A stretch of 64,000 bases of DNA from Beijerinckiaceae bacterium RH AL1 (GTDB lineage: Bacteria; Pseudomonadota; Alphaproteobacteria; Rhizobiales; Beijerinckiaceae), in assembly GCA_901457705.2 (NCBI GenBank), contig LR590083.2, positions 310,001 to 374,000 on the forward strand. Reading direction: 5' to 3'. Below are positions 9,933 through 18,158 of this stretch, piece after piece. The notes beneath the pieces are model-generated. The model saw nothing but the letters and a program-made list of their open reading frames with translations. It was not told the origin of the DNA and ran no database searches. Each line of letters starts with the position of its first letter. Positions within the stretch are counted from its first letter, which is position 1. A program made the position numbers and the translations under genes.

Positions 9933-10319
9933 ATGTGCTCCGTGCGGATAGTCCGCCACCTGCTCATGGTTCTGGCACTTCTGTCCGTGGCCGCGCTGCC
10001 CGGGCCGTCGCATGCCATGCCGAACCACGACGACGGCGATGCGCACATCGCGCAGCCTCACTACGTCGAGAGCGCGGACCGGTTTGAGTCGCAGCAAACG
10101 ACCGCTTCCCATGACAGCGAAGAGCACGGCTGCCCCGGTCACGACCACGGCAAGTGCTGCGTGACGGCATGCTGCGCCTCGACTTGTCTGCCTCTGGCGG
10201 AGCTGACGTCTCTGCCGGCGCCACGCTGGACGTTCGTGACCGTTGGGCTCCGGGGCGACGACGTCGCTCGCGCCGGCGCCGTCCTCGGCCTTCCCAAGCG
10301 ACCCCCCAAAACCGTCTGA
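9933..10319 (+). CDS. hypothetical exported His/Cys-rich protein
   Basis: This protein of about 128 residues begins at an ATG followed by a signal-like helix (IVRHLLMVLALLSVAALPG). It then shows PNHDDGDAHIAQPHYVE and a dense metal-binding candidate, EEHGCPGHDHGKCC followed by TACCASTC. The frame is open further upstream from a GTG at 9801, but the signal peptide fits the later start. It lies between the pump and the outer-membrane channel genes. A periplasmic metal-buffering role is inference from composition and position; no family recognised. Confidence 0.6.
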   Translation: MCSVRIVRHLLMVLALLSVAALPGPSHAMPNHDDGDAHIAQPHYVESADRFESQQTTASHDSEEHGCPGHDHGKCCVTACCASTCLPLAELTSLPAPRWTFVTVGLRGDDVARAGAVLGLPKRPPKTV

Positions 10320-10481
10320 CCTGACGGCGGACATTCGTCCGCCGACGGCCTCGGTGCGCATCGCGTGCTGCGGCCGGCTCGCGCGCGTCGTCCGTGCTGT
10401 CCGCTTTGACCGGGCTCACGTCGGCGCAGGAATCTCGTCGCGATCGACGCCATCCGTCTCGCGCCTTTCCAGAGTCAGAAC

Positions 10482-10796
10482 ATGTGCGCTGTCACCTTTG
10501 CCGCCCTGATTGGGGTGATGTCCGGCTGTACCGTCGACGGACCCTCGCGACTGCTCGACCCGGCCAACCCTTCACTGTCGACGCATTGGCGGCCGCCGCC
10601 GTCGCCGACCGCCGGTCTCGAAACCTACAGGCCCGTCGCCGCCCGGGATTGGCTTCAGCAGAACAGTGCGCCCGGCGGCGGCTCCATGGGCGGGATGAAG
10701 GACATGCCCGGGATGAAGAGCATGCCCGGGATGAAAGGCATGAGCAGCGGCATGAAGGGCATGGGCGGCATGCCCGGTATGGGAGGCGGCAAGTGA
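10482..10796 (+). CDS. Met-rich lipoprotein of the copper efflux operon
   Basis: A 104-residue protein with a lipobox (LIGVMSGC, Cys near residue 16), so it is probably an outer-membrane or periplasmic lipoprotein. The last third is a run of short Met/Gly repeats of the MPGMK / MGGMP type (about seven units), resembling Met-rich copper(I)-binding loops. The TGA overlaps the GTG start of the TolC-like gene (GTGA), so the two are translationally coupled. Binding or delivering Cu(I) at the outer membrane is inferred. Low complexity makes homology searches unreliable. Confidence 0.7.
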   Translation: MCAVTFAALIGVMSGCTVDGPSRLLDPANPSLSTHWRPPPSPTAGLETYRPVAARDWLQQNSAPGGGSMGGMKDMPGMKSMPGMKGMSSGMKGMGGMPGMGGGK

Positions 10797-12259
10797 CGGC
10801 GCTCGTCACCCGTCGCGCGACCCGCGGCCTGCGAAAGCCGCTTGCCGTCGGCTCGTTGCTGATACTCGGCGGCTGCGTCGGGTTTTCGCCCGACGGCGGC
10901 ATGACGCCGGTTGCGAGCATCGCGCTTGCGCGCCTCGACAAGGACGTCGGCAGGATCGGTACGGACGCCGACGCCGCGGACGCACAGGCTCGCGCCGCCG
11001 CTATGCTGCGCCGGCCACTGCGCGTCGATACCGCCGTCCAGGTCGCATTCCTGCGCAACAAGGACCTGCAGGCCGAATTCCACGAGCTCGGCGTCTCCGA
11101 GGCCGACTATGTCAAGGCGAGCCTGCCGCCGGATCCGACGCTCTCCGTCGATTTTCTGACCGGCCAAGGCGACGTCGAGGTGGTCAGCCAAGTCGTCGCC
11201 GCGATCTACGCGTTGGCGACCCTGCCGACGCGGCAGGCGATCGCCGGCGAGCGCTTTGCGGGCGCCCAAGCGCGCACCGCAGGCCGGGTGATGGCGCTCG
11301 CGGCCGAGGTCAGCCGGCAGTACTACGTGACGCTCGCGGCGCAGGAGCAGGTCGGCTTCCTCGAGACTGAGCTGGCGACTGCCAAGGCGTCCGCCGACGT
11401 CGCCAAGCAGCTGGGCGAAGCTGGCAACCTCAACAAGCTCGAACAGGCGCGCGAGGACATCTTCTACACCGAGCTTGGGGCGCAACGTGCGGATGCGCGT
11501 CTCCAGGCGCAGGCCGAACACGAAAAGCTCACACGCTTGCTCGGGCTGTGGGGTCGCGACATCGCCTTCGCCCTTCCGAAGACGATGCCGGCGTTGCCCA
11601 AACGCATTGCCTCGGCCCGCGACATCGAGGCGAAAGCTGTGCGCGAGCGGCTCGACATCCTCGCTGCCCGGCATGATCTCGATGCGCTGGCGCGTCAGCT
11701 CGGGCTGACGCGGGCGACGCGTTACGTCAGCGACTTCAACCTGACGCTTCAGAACGACCACGAGGACGCCGGCAATACCGGCGGCTCGACGGTGGCGACG
11801 CAGACGCAGAGTCAGCTGACGCGGTACGGCTTCGTCGCCGACCTTACGATCCCGATCTACGACTTCGGGGAAAGCAAGGTCCGCGGCGCGCAGGACACCT
11901 ACCTTGCGGCGGCAAACCGCTTGGCGCAACGCGCCATCGACGCGCGGTCGCAGGCTCGCGAGGCCTTCATCCGCTACCGCGGCAAATACGATCTTGCCCG
12001 CTACTACGCCGACCGTGTGCTGCCGCTGCGCAAGACGGTCCTCGAGCAGGCGCAGCTTCAATACAACGGCATGCTCGTCGACGTTACGCAGCTCCTTCTC
12101 GATGCCCGCGGCACCGTCTCCTCGAACATGGCGGCGATCTCGGCGAAGCGCGACTTCTTCATCGCCGGCGTCAACCTCAAGGCGGCGCTGATCGGCAACG
12201 GCCCCGGCGAGGCGCCAGCGGACGCACCGACCCCGCCCGTCACCCAGGCGGCAAACTGA
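10793..12259 (+). CDS. TolC/CusC-family outer-membrane efflux lipoprotein
   Basis: A 488-residue outer-membrane channel subunit. The GTG start overlaps the preceding stop, and a lipobox (LLILGGC) lies near residue 28. Helical repeats typical of outer membrane efflux proteins follow: DTAVQVAFLRNKDLQAEF, then KLEQAREDIFYTELGAQRAD, and in the second half VADLTIPIYDFGESKVRGAQ and QLQYNGMLVDVTQLLLDAR. It should form the trimeric exit duct for the CusB/CusA-type pump upstream. The longer open frame that starts near 10394 overlaps the Met-rich lipoprotein and is not the real start. Confidence 0.9.
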   Translation: MTALVTRRATRGLRKPLAVGSLLILGGCVGFSPDGGMTPVASIALARLDKDVGRIGTDADAADAQARAAAMLRRPLRVDTAVQVAFLRNKDLQAEFHELGVSEADYVKASLPPDPTLSVDFLTGQGDVEVVSQVVAAIYALATLPTRQAIAGERFAGAQARTAGRVMALAAEVSRQYYVTLAAQEQVGFLETELATAKASADVAKQLGEAGNLNKLEQAREDIFYTELGAQRADARLQAQAEHEKLTRLLGLWGRDIAFALPKTMPALPKRIASARDIEAKAVRERLDILAARHDLDALARQLGLTRATRYVSDFNLTLQNDHEDAGNTGGSTVATQTQSQLTRYGFVADLTIPIYDFGESKVRGAQDTYLAAANRLAQRAIDARSQAREAFIRYRGKYDLARYYADRVLPLRKTVLEQAQLQYNGMLVDVTQLLLDARGTVSSNMAAISAKRDFFIAGVNLKAALIGNGPGEAPADAPTPPVTQAAN

Positions 12260-12290
12260 TGATTCCTCAAACCCTCACGGGAAGCGATCG

Positions 12291-13694
12291 ATGACCTCCT
12301 TCGAACGACCCACCAGACGCAACATTCTCGCCGGCGGCGGCCTCGCGCTCGTCTCGGCGGCGGCGGTCTCTGGCCGCGCGCAAGCGGCGGCGATCCCGGA
12401 AGCGCCGATCATGCGCGAGAGCGGCATGCAGCCGCCGCTGCATCCGCACGCCGGTCCCGACTACAATCCGGTGGCGACGCTCAACGGCTGGACGCTGCCG
12501 TTCCGCATGAACGGCGACTGGAAGGAGTTTCACCTGCTCGCCGAGCCGGTACGGCGCGAGATGTCGCCGGGCATGGTGGCGAACCTGTGGGGCTACAACG
12601 GACAGTCTCCGGGCCCGACGATCGAGGCCGTCGAGGGCGACAAGGTCCGCATCTTCGTCACCAACCATCTGCCCGAGCACACCACCGTGCATTGGCACGG
12701 CATGCACATCGTCAACGGCATGGATGGCGTCGTCGGACTGACGCAGCCCGGAATCGAGCCGGGCAAGACCTTCGTCTACGAGTTCCAGCTGCCGCGGTCG
12801 GGCACCTTCATGTACCACCCGCACGCCGACGAAATGACCCAGATGGCGATGGGCATGATGGGCTTCTTCGTCGTCCATCCCAAGGACCCGAGTTTTCGGA
12901 AGGTCGACCGCGACTACGTCTTCTTGATGAGCTCGTACCTGATCGAGCCCGGCGCCTACACGCCGAAGGTCAACGAGATGCTCGACTTCAATCTCTGGGC
13001 CTTCAACTCGCGGGTTTTCCCCGGCATCGATCCGGTCGTCGCCGGCCAGGGCGAGAAGGTCAGGATCCGTTACGGCAACCTGACCATGACCAATCATCCC
13101 ATCCACATCCACGGTCACTCCTTTCATGTCTCCGGCACCGACGGCGGCTGGGTCGACGAGCGCGCCTGGTGGCCGGAGGTGACCGTCGACTGCGCGGTCG
13201 GTCAGATGCGGGCGATCGAGTTCGTCGCCGAGAACCCCGGCGACTGGGCGATGCACTGCCACAAGTCGCACCACACGATGAACGCCATGGGTCATCAGGT
13301 GCGCACCTACATCGGCACCAACATGCGCGGCACGTCGAAGGCAATCGCCAAGCTCGCGCCGGGCTACATGCCGATGGGGACGAACGGCATGGCCGGCATG
13401 GCCGACATGGAGATGCCGCTGCCCGACAACACCTTGCCGATGATGACTGGCGACGGCCAGTTCGGGTCGGTCGAGATGGGCGGCATGTTCACCGTCCTCA
13501 AGGTGCGTCCCGGCCTCACCGCCGGCGATTACCGCGACCCCGGTCCCTACAAGAACCCGCCCGGCACCGTCGCCTACGAGTGGACGGGTGCACCGCCCCC
13601 CGAACCCGCCAACGCCCCGCCGTCGAAGAACGATCACGCCGGGTATTCCGTCGTCGATCCGCGCAAGTCGCGCCACGCCATGAACCACGATTGA
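12291..13694 (+). CDS. Tat-exported multicopper oxidase
   Basis: A 467-residue periplasmic multicopper oxidase with a twin-arginine signal (TRRNILAGGGLALVSAAAV). Copper-binding motifs appear in order: HWHGMH (near residue 138), YHPHADE (about 178), HPIHIHGHSF (about 265) and HCHKSHHTM (about 320). The first cupredoxin domain carries GYNGQSPGPTIE. The C-terminal third is Met-rich (GTNGMAGMADMEMP), as in copper-tolerance oxidases of the CopA/CueO group. The spacing HCHKSHH lacks the usual Cys-His tripod order of some laccases but fits the family. It likely oxidises periplasmic Cu(I). It opens a second copper sub-operon. Confidence 0.92.
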   Translation: MTSFERPTRRNILAGGGLALVSAAAVSGRAQAAAIPEAPIMRESGMQPPLHPHAGPDYNPVATLNGWTLPFRMNGDWKEFHLLAEPVRREMSPGMVANLWGYNGQSPGPTIEAVEGDKVRIFVTNHLPEHTTVHWHGMHIVNGMDGVVGLTQPGIEPGKTFVYEFQLPRSGTFMYHPHADEMTQMAMGMMGFFVVHPKDPSFRKVDRDYVFLMSSYLIEPGAYTPKVNEMLDFNLWAFNSRVFPGIDPVVAGQGEKVRIRYGNLTMTNHPIHIHGHSFHVSGTDGGWVDERAWWPEVTVDCAVGQMRAIEFVAENPGDWAMHCHKSHHTMNAMGHQVRTYIGTNMRGTSKAIAKLAPGYMPMGTNGMAGMADMEMPLPDNTLPMMTGDGQFGSVEMGGMFTVLKVRPGLTAGDYRDPGPYKNPPGTVAYEWTGAPPPEPANAPPSKNDHAGYSVVDPRKSRHAMNHD

Positions 13695-13698
13695 GGAG

Positions 13699-14193
13699 AT
13701 GAACATGACACCGAACATCGGATTTGTGGCGGCCGTCATCGCCTTGGTCGCCGCTGCGGCGGGACCGGCGAGTGCGCACGGCGATCATGAACACGGCCGC
13801 GAGACTTTCGCGGCCGGCGAGCCGGGCGATCCCGCGCGACCCGCGAAGGCCGTCGCGGTGACGCTGATGGAGAAGCCGGACGGCACGATGGTCATCTCGC
13901 CGGCGCGCCTCGAGGTGACGCTCGGCGAACAGGTCCGCTTCGAGGTGAAGAACGCCGGCAAGGTGACGCACGAGTTCATGCTCGACAGCGTCGCCCACAA
14001 CGCCCGGCACAAGCTCGCCATGCAGAAGAACCCGGAAATGGAGCACGACGACCCCAACGGGAAGACGCTCGACCCCGGCGCTTCGACGCAGATCCTGTGG
14101 CGCTTCTCGAGACCGGGCTCGTTCGAGTTCGCCTGCCTGATCCCAGGCCATTACGAGGCTGGCATGCACGGCATCGTGACGGTGCGCCAATGA
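13699..14193 (+). CDS. cupredoxin (CopI-like periplasmic copper protein)
   Basis: A 164-residue exported protein with a signal peptide (about residues 1-26, ending GPASAHG). A His-rich mature N-terminus (HGDHEHGRE) is followed by one plastocyanin-like domain. Type-1 copper ligands are visible: the first His in KVTHEFML, then the C-terminal loop CLIPGHYEAGM, giving Cys, His and Met. Such proteins (for example CopI) protect against periplasmic copper. It sits four bases after the multicopper oxidase and may be its electron partner. Its TGA overlaps the next ATG. Confidence 0.88.
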   Translation: MNMTPNIGFVAAVIALVAAAAGPASAHGDHEHGRETFAAGEPGDPARPAKAVAVTLMEKPDGTMVISPARLEVTLGEQVRFEVKNAGKVTHEFMLDSVAHNARHKLAMQKNPEMEHDDPNGKTLDPGASTQILWRFSRPGSFEFACLIPGHYEAGMHGIVTVRQ

Positions 14194-14426
14194 GCGGCCC
14201 CCTCTTGGCGAGAGCCCTGGTCGTCGGTGGCTTCGCCTGGCTCGCCGCCACCGCTCCTGCGGCCGCCCAGATCCATCCAATGACGTCCGGATCGATGTGG
14301 TTCTATTCGCCGAACCACCACTCGCCGTTCAACCAGTTCGCGGCGCCAGCCCAGACCAAGGCGCCGTCCGTCCGCCCCTGCGCTGGACACGCGGCGCCCG
14401 TCCGCCCGCTCAAGCGACCCTGCTGA
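14190..14426 (+). CDS. small exported hypothetical protein
   Basis: A 78-residue protein beginning at an ATG that overlaps the cupredoxin stop (ATGA). A signal peptide covers about the first 26 residues (VVGGFAWLAATAPAAAQ). The mature part is short, with MTSGSMWFYSPNHHSPFN and a basic Pro-rich end containing two Cys. His and Met content and location suggest the copper periplasmic set. It is too short for the family to be recognised, but coupling to the cupredoxin supports expression. Confidence 0.6.
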   Translation: MSGPLLARALVVGGFAWLAATAPAAAQIHPMTSGSMWFYSPNHHSPFNQFAAPAQTKAPSVRPCAGHAAPVRPLKRPC

Positions 14427-14451
14427 ACCCTCGGCATCGAAGGAGAACACC

Positions 14452-14739
14452 ATGAACAAGACAGTCGCTATCGTCCTCGCGCTCCTGATACCCGCCTCGG
14501 CCGCCGTCGCGGCCGAGCCCTACAAGGGCGAGGTCAAAAAGGTCGACGCCGCCGCCGGAAAGGTCACGCTCACGCACGGCGCGATCAAGAAGTTCGACAT
14601 GGAGGACGGCATGACGATGGTCTACCGCGTCCAGGATCCTTCGATGCTCAGCGGCCTCAAGGCCGGCGACCGGATCAGTTTCGACACCGACAAGATCAAC
14701 GGCAAGTTCACGATCACCAAGATGGAGAAAGCAAAGTAG
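14452..14739 (+). CDS. CusF-like periplasmic copper-binding protein
   Basis: A 95-residue protein: signal peptide (residues 1 to about 21) plus a five-stranded OB-like CusF domain. Recognisable motifs are GEVKKVDAAAGKVTLTHG, KFDMEDGMTMVYRVQD and LKAGDRISFDTDKINGKFT. The Met residues of DMEDGMTM and the His of LTHG correspond to the Cu(I)/Ag(I) ligands of CusF; the usual Trp is not obvious. It would deliver periplasmic copper to the adaptor/pump. Preceded by an AAGGAG ribosome-binding site. Confidence 0.9.
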   Translation: MNKTVAIVLALLIPASAAVAAEPYKGEVKKVDAAAGKVTLTHGAIKKFDMEDGMTMVYRVQDPSMLSGLKAGDRISFDTDKINGKFTITKMEKAK

Positions 14740-14768
14740 CGGTCATCGGAGCTGGAAGGAGCGACACC

Positions 14769-15359
14769 ATGAGGAGCCGATCGTCCGCCACGATAGCTGC
14801 TTACCGCGTGGCACGCTTGGCCTTCGTGGCGTCGGGCCTCGCGGCGGGCGCCGACTCGGCGGCGCTTGCGGCGCTTCCTTCGGCTCGGCCGGCATCTTTT
14901 CGCGCCGATGTCTCACTCCTCGTGGTCAATCATCGACCCGGGCACCCGGCCGAAGCCGCGCCGGACCCACAAGGCGATCTACGTGCTCGGCAGGTCGCCG
15001 CGATCGAAAGCTACCTGCGTCACGCCTACACGATCTACCTCGGCCTGAAGGCGTGTGCGGAGCTACGGACCGAGCAGAACGATCCATCCTTCCTCTCGAC
15101 CGTCGGTCTCGACGAGGCGCGTAAAGCCCTTCACGCCATCGACGGCGCGGCCTCGTCCGTCGGTGTCGACGTCGGCGCGCAGTGGGCGCAAGCCGCCCCG
15201 AAGGCCGTTGTGACCGCGGAAGCCCTCAAGCGGGAGCCGCACAAGGTGGTTGCGGTCTGCCAACGCATGGGCGGCATCTTTCGAAACGACGAGGCCAATC
15301 TCCAAAACCTGCTCGCTGCCGTCGGGTCGAAGCAGGTGCTGATCCCGAAAGATTTTTGA
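14769..15359 (+). CDS. hypothetical exported protein in the copper cluster
   Basis: A 196-residue protein with a plausible N-terminal signal (RVARLAFVASGLAAGADSA) and a GGAAGGAG ribosome-binding site upstream. The mature part is mainly helical: RQVAAIESYLRHAYTIYLGL, DEARKALHAIDGAASSVGVD and a C-terminal ANLQNLLAAVGSKQVLI. Two Cys are conserved-looking (LKACAEL, AVCQRM). I recognise no family. It lies between the CusF-like gene and the permease, so a metal-related periplasmic role is only inferred. Confidence 0.6.
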   Translation: MRSRSSATIAAYRVARLAFVASGLAAGADSAALAALPSARPASFRADVSLLVVNHRPGHPAEAAPDPQGDLRARQVAAIESYLRHAYTIYLGLKACAELRTEQNDPSFLSTVGLDEARKALHAIDGAASSVGVDVGAQWAQAAPKAVVTAEALKREPHKVVAVCQRMGGIFRNDEANLQNLLAAVGSKQVLIPKDF

Positions 15360-15399
15360 ACCTACCCAGCGACTCGGCCACCCAGCAACGGACCCTTGA

Positions 15400-16518
15400 A
15401 TGACATTGCTCCAGCATATCGAAGACGCCGCGTTGATGACGGCGGGCATGGCCTGGCAGACGGCCTGGAGCCTTGTGCTCGGCTTCTCGGTGTCGGCGCT
15501 TCTGCAGTCGACGGTGTCCTCGGCCGACATGCAGCGTGTGCTCGGCAAGGACGGCCCGAAGGAGATCGCGATTGCGACCGCCGCGGGCGCGGCTAGTTCC
15601 AGTTGCTCCTATGCGTCGGCGGCGATCATGCGGACGCTTTTCAAGAAGGGCGCTGCGCTCGCGACATCGCTCGCCTTCCTGTTCGCCTCGACCAACCTCG
15701 TCCTCGAACTCGGTCTGATCCTCCTCGTCCTGCTCGGCTGGCAGTTCATGCTCGGCCAATGGATCGGCGGCATCGTGCTCGTCGTCGTCATGAGCGCGAT
15801 CGTCAAGGCAACGGCGCCGAAGGCGTTGGTCGAAGCTGCCCGCTCGCACGAGGAATCGAGCCACGGGCACCAGCACATGACGATGCAGGCGGAAGGCGAC
15901 ACCTGGTGGGCGCGCGCTTCCAATCCGAAGACCCGCATCCTCGTCGCGCAGAACTTCGCCATGGAATGGTCGATGCTCTGGAAGGACCTCGCGATCGGTT
16001 TCGTGGTCGGCGGCACGATCTCGGCGTTCGTGCCGGCGGCGTTTTGGAAGACGATCTTCCTGCAAGGCGCTTCGCCCTGGCTCGCCATCCCGGTCGACGC
16101 CCTTCTTGGACCGATCATCGCGGTCGTCACCTTTGTCTGCTCGGTCGGCAACATTCCGCTGGCCGCGATCCTGTGGGCGAGCGGAGCCGGCTTCGGCGGC
16201 GTCCTCGCCTTTATCTATGCCGATCTCATCGTCCTGCCGCTACTCGACACGTACCGGCGCTACTTCGGCTGGCGGATGGCGGCCTATATCGGGGTCGTGT
16301 TGTTCGTGACGATGGTGATCTCGGGCATCGTCGTCGAGACGGGGTTCCTGGCCCTTGGATTGGTGCCGCCCGCAGCGCACGGGGTGAAGGAGCACATCAC
16401 CCACTTTGGCATCGACTACACGTTCTGGCTGAACCTTGCCTTCGGCAGCCTCGCGGCGTGGCTCTTTTGGCTCAACCACCGCAACCCGATGCACCACGGC
16501 GGCCACGATTGCTGCTGA
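15400..16518 (+). CDS. DUF318/ArsP-type permease
   Basis: A 372-residue inner-membrane permease of the PF03773 (formerly DUF318) family, with about eight to ten transmembrane helices. Family motifs are GAASSSCSYASAAIMRTLFK (near residue 63) and VCSVGNIPLAAILWASGAGF (near 245), each carrying the conserved Cys. A cytoplasmic loop is His-rich (HEESSHGHQHM), and the C-terminus ends MHHGGHDCC, both good metal-binding candidates. ArsP members export trivalent organoarsenicals; here the copper context suggests another metal or metalloid. It converges on the CDF gene with only 9 bases between the stop codons. Confidence 0.88.
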   Translation: MTLLQHIEDAALMTAGMAWQTAWSLVLGFSVSALLQSTVSSADMQRVLGKDGPKEIAIATAAGAASSSCSYASAAIMRTLFKKGAALATSLAFLFASTNLVLELGLILLVLLGWQFMLGQWIGGIVLVVVMSAIVKATAPKALVEAARSHEESSHGHQHMTMQAEGDTWWARASNPKTRILVAQNFAMEWSMLWKDLAIGFVVGGTISAFVPAAFWKTIFLQGASPWLAIPVDALLGPIIAVVTFVCSVGNIPLAAILWASGAGFGGVLAFIYADLIVLPLLDTYRRYFGWRMAAYIGVVLFVTMVISGIVVETGFLALGLVPPAAHGVKEHITHFGIDYTFWLNLAFGSLAAWLFWLNHRNPMHHGGHDCC

Positions 16519-16527
16519 CGCGCAGGC

Positions 16528-17283
16528 TCAGCTGGACGCCGGCGCGGGTGGCGCGGATGCATGTTTATGAGCGACATGTCCGGCGTTCGTCGCGGCGGCA
16601 CCGGTGCGGTACTCCGTCCATGCCTGTCGTAGGATTTGCACCGCCGACGTGAGGAACAGGCCAGCCATGATTCCGGCAACGGCGAGGTCGGGCCACTTGC
16701 TGGACGTGCCCCAGACGGCGAGAGCGGCGACCATCACAATGACGTTGCCAATCGCATCGTTGCGGGAGCACAGCCAGACCGAGCGGACATTGGCGTCGCC
16801 GTCCTTGTACGGCAGCAAAAAGAGGACGGATGACAGGTTCGCCACCAATGCAAGGACGCCTATGGCCCCCATGACCTCCGCGACCGGCAGGCCCAAGACC
16901 AGCGTGTGATAGAGCGTCGATCCAAAGACCCAGACCGCCATCAGGCTGAGCGACAAGCCTTTGAACAAGGCTGCCGTGGCGCGTCGACGGATCGACGCGC
17001 CGATGACGACCAGGCTCAAGCCGTAGGTCACCGTGTCGGCAAGGAAATCCAAGGCGTCGGCCTTCAGGGCCTGCGAGCCGGCAAGCTGACCAGCCACGAT
17101 CTCAGTCACGAACATCGCCGCGTTGATGGCGATCACGGTCCACAGGATGCGCTTGTAGCGAGGATCGAGGCCGTCGAAGACAGGCACCCCACCCGAACAG
17201 CAACTATCCGCTACAGGCGCAGCGGGGGACTTCGCCTTCGAGGCGCAGTCGTTGCCCGTCGCGCCACAGCATCCGTCCGCCAT
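16528..17283 (-). CDS. CDF-type cation efflux transporter with Cys-rich N-terminus
   Basis: A 251-residue inner-membrane protein with about six helices. The N-terminus is Cys-rich (DGCCGATGNDC and DSCCSGG), an unusual metal-binding extension. The helix-2 motif ALDFLADTVTYG shows Asp in place of the common His of HxxxD, and helix 5 has CSRNDAIGNVIVM. A His-rich tail follows (NAGHVAHKHA). The ATG at 17283 has an AAGGAG site upstream; longer frames run into the promoter. Divergent from a MerR gene, with a MerR-type promoter between them. Probably exports a soft or transition metal; which ion is uncertain. Confidence 0.82.
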   Translation of the reverse strand: MADGCCGATGNDCASKAKSPAAPVADSCCSGGVPVFDGLDPRYKRILWTVIAINAAMFVTEIVAGQLAGSQALKADALDFLADTVTYGLSLVVIGASIRRRATAALFKGLSLSLMAVWVFGSTLYHTLVLGLPVAEVMGAIGVLALVANLSSVLFLLPYKDGDANVRSVWLCSRNDAIGNVIVMVAALAVWGTSSKWPDLAVAGIMAGLFLTSAVQILRQAWTEYRTGAAATNAGHVAHKHASAPPAPASS

Positions 17284-17312
17284 CCTCGTCTCCTTCTCAA
17301 TCCAGACGGGGC

Positions 17313-17343
17313 AGCGTACAACCTCCAGCAACTGGAGGTTCAA
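17313..17343 (-). promoter_or_regulatory. MerR-type promoter and operator for the CDF gene
   Basis: On the minus strand a -35 TTGAAC (17338-17343) and a -10 TACGCT (17313-17318) are separated by 19 bases, the over-long spacer that MerR activators correct by DNA distortion. A perfect inverted repeat, 9-base arms with 3-base centre (AACCTCCAG, CAA, CTGGAGGTT, 17320-17340), fills the spacer. It lies between the divergent CDF and MerR genes, so both activation of CDF and autorepression of merR are expected. Confidence 0.85.
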
Positions 17344-17350
17344 GCGCGAA

Positions 17351-17770
17351 ATGGACATTGCGATCGGCGAACTGTCGCGGCGCACCGGCGTCAAGGTGAC
17401 GACGGTGCGCTACTACGAGGAGGTCGGACTGATGCCGGCGCCGCCGCGAACCGGCGGTAGACAGCGCCGCTACGGCGAGGCAGACGTTTCGAGGCTCGAG
17501 TTCATCCGTCATGCCAGAGATCTGGGTTTTGAGGTGGCGGCAATCCGCGAGCTGCTCGCGCTTTCGGCTCAACCGGAGCGATCGTGCGCCGAGGTGGACG
17601 CGATCGCGCGCCACCACATCAGCGACGTCGAACGGCGCGTTGGGCAGCTGCAGGCCCTCGGCGACGAACTCCGCCGGATGGTAGACGAGTGTGGGCACGG
17701 TCGCATGTGCGAGTGTCGCGTCATTCAGGTCCTTGCCGATCATCGGCATTGCCAGCACGGACAGCATTGA
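17351..17770 (+). CDS. MerR-family metal-responsive regulator
   Basis: A 139-residue activator. The N-terminal HTH and wings read IGELSRRTGVKVTTVRYYEE and RRYGEADVSRLEFIRHAR. A dimerisation helix follows. The metal loop has Cys at CAEVD (near residue 78) and ends with ECGHGRMCEC, giving Cys residues around positions 116-123 as in CadR/PbrR/ZntR-type sensors. It starts 11 bases after the palindromic operator. It probably senses a divalent soft metal and drives the divergent CDF exporter. The ligand cannot be fixed by eye. Confidence 0.9.
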   Translation: MDIAIGELSRRTGVKVTTVRYYEEVGLMPAPPRTGGRQRRYGEADVSRLEFIRHARDLGFEVAAIRELLALSAQPERSCAEVDAIARHHISDVERRVGQLQALGDELRRMVDECGHGRMCECRVIQVLADHRHCQHGQH

Positions 17771-17784
17771 GTGGTTGGTCTCGG

Positions 17785-18113
17785 CACGTACGGCACGACT
17801 ACCCGGCGCTTCGGGGCAGCTTCGTGTAGCTCGGCGACAATGGGCTGCTCTACACGCGCGGCAGCGTGCCGTACTACGGGACCTATCCAGGAGCGCGGGT
17901 CCCGCGCCCGCTGCTGCTGCGGCCGCATGAATGCTAAACGCCCTTGGCAGCCCTGGCAGCCGAGGTGCTCGCGTTGACGAAGATGAGCTGGAACTCGACC
18001 CAGTTCGACCAGGCGCTTCCGATCCCGATTAGGGCCGCGAAACAGGTGGCAGAGTACTGAAGCACGTCAGCTACGGGCAGGCGGACCAGTCTGACTACCT
18101 CTTTTACATGTGA
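17785..18113 (+). pseudogene. decayed C-terminus of a prokaryotic Argonaute (PIWI domain)
   Basis: Directly after merR, one frame reads [20 protein letters not shown], then [11 protein letters not shown], a TAA (17935-17937), then [20 protein letters not shown] and [17 protein letters not shown]. One missing base near 18055 shifts the frame, which resumes as [18 protein letters not shown] and a stop at 18111-18113. From memory of the family, the order [11 protein letters not shown], LALTKMxWN, LPIPIRxA and terminal FYM matches the end of long prokaryotic Argonautes. A TAG at 17827-17829 and the loss of everything upstream show it is dead. Identification is by eye, without a search. Confidence 0.6.
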
Positions 18114-18158
18114 CGATCCGTGTCGCTCGCGCTTCAAATCAGTGTTGAGCTGCGACGG

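Noticed and set aside
10680-10796. Short tandem repeats that could suggest a CRISPR or VNTR array
   Set aside because: They are in-frame codons for a Met/Gly-rich lipoprotein tail, units are shorter than CRISPR repeats and there are no spacers.
12267-13739. 490-codon open frame antisense to the multicopper oxidase
   Set aside because: It is His/Arg/Asp-rich with no domain and mirrors the codon-position bias of the real gene, which has all four copper motifs and a Tat signal.
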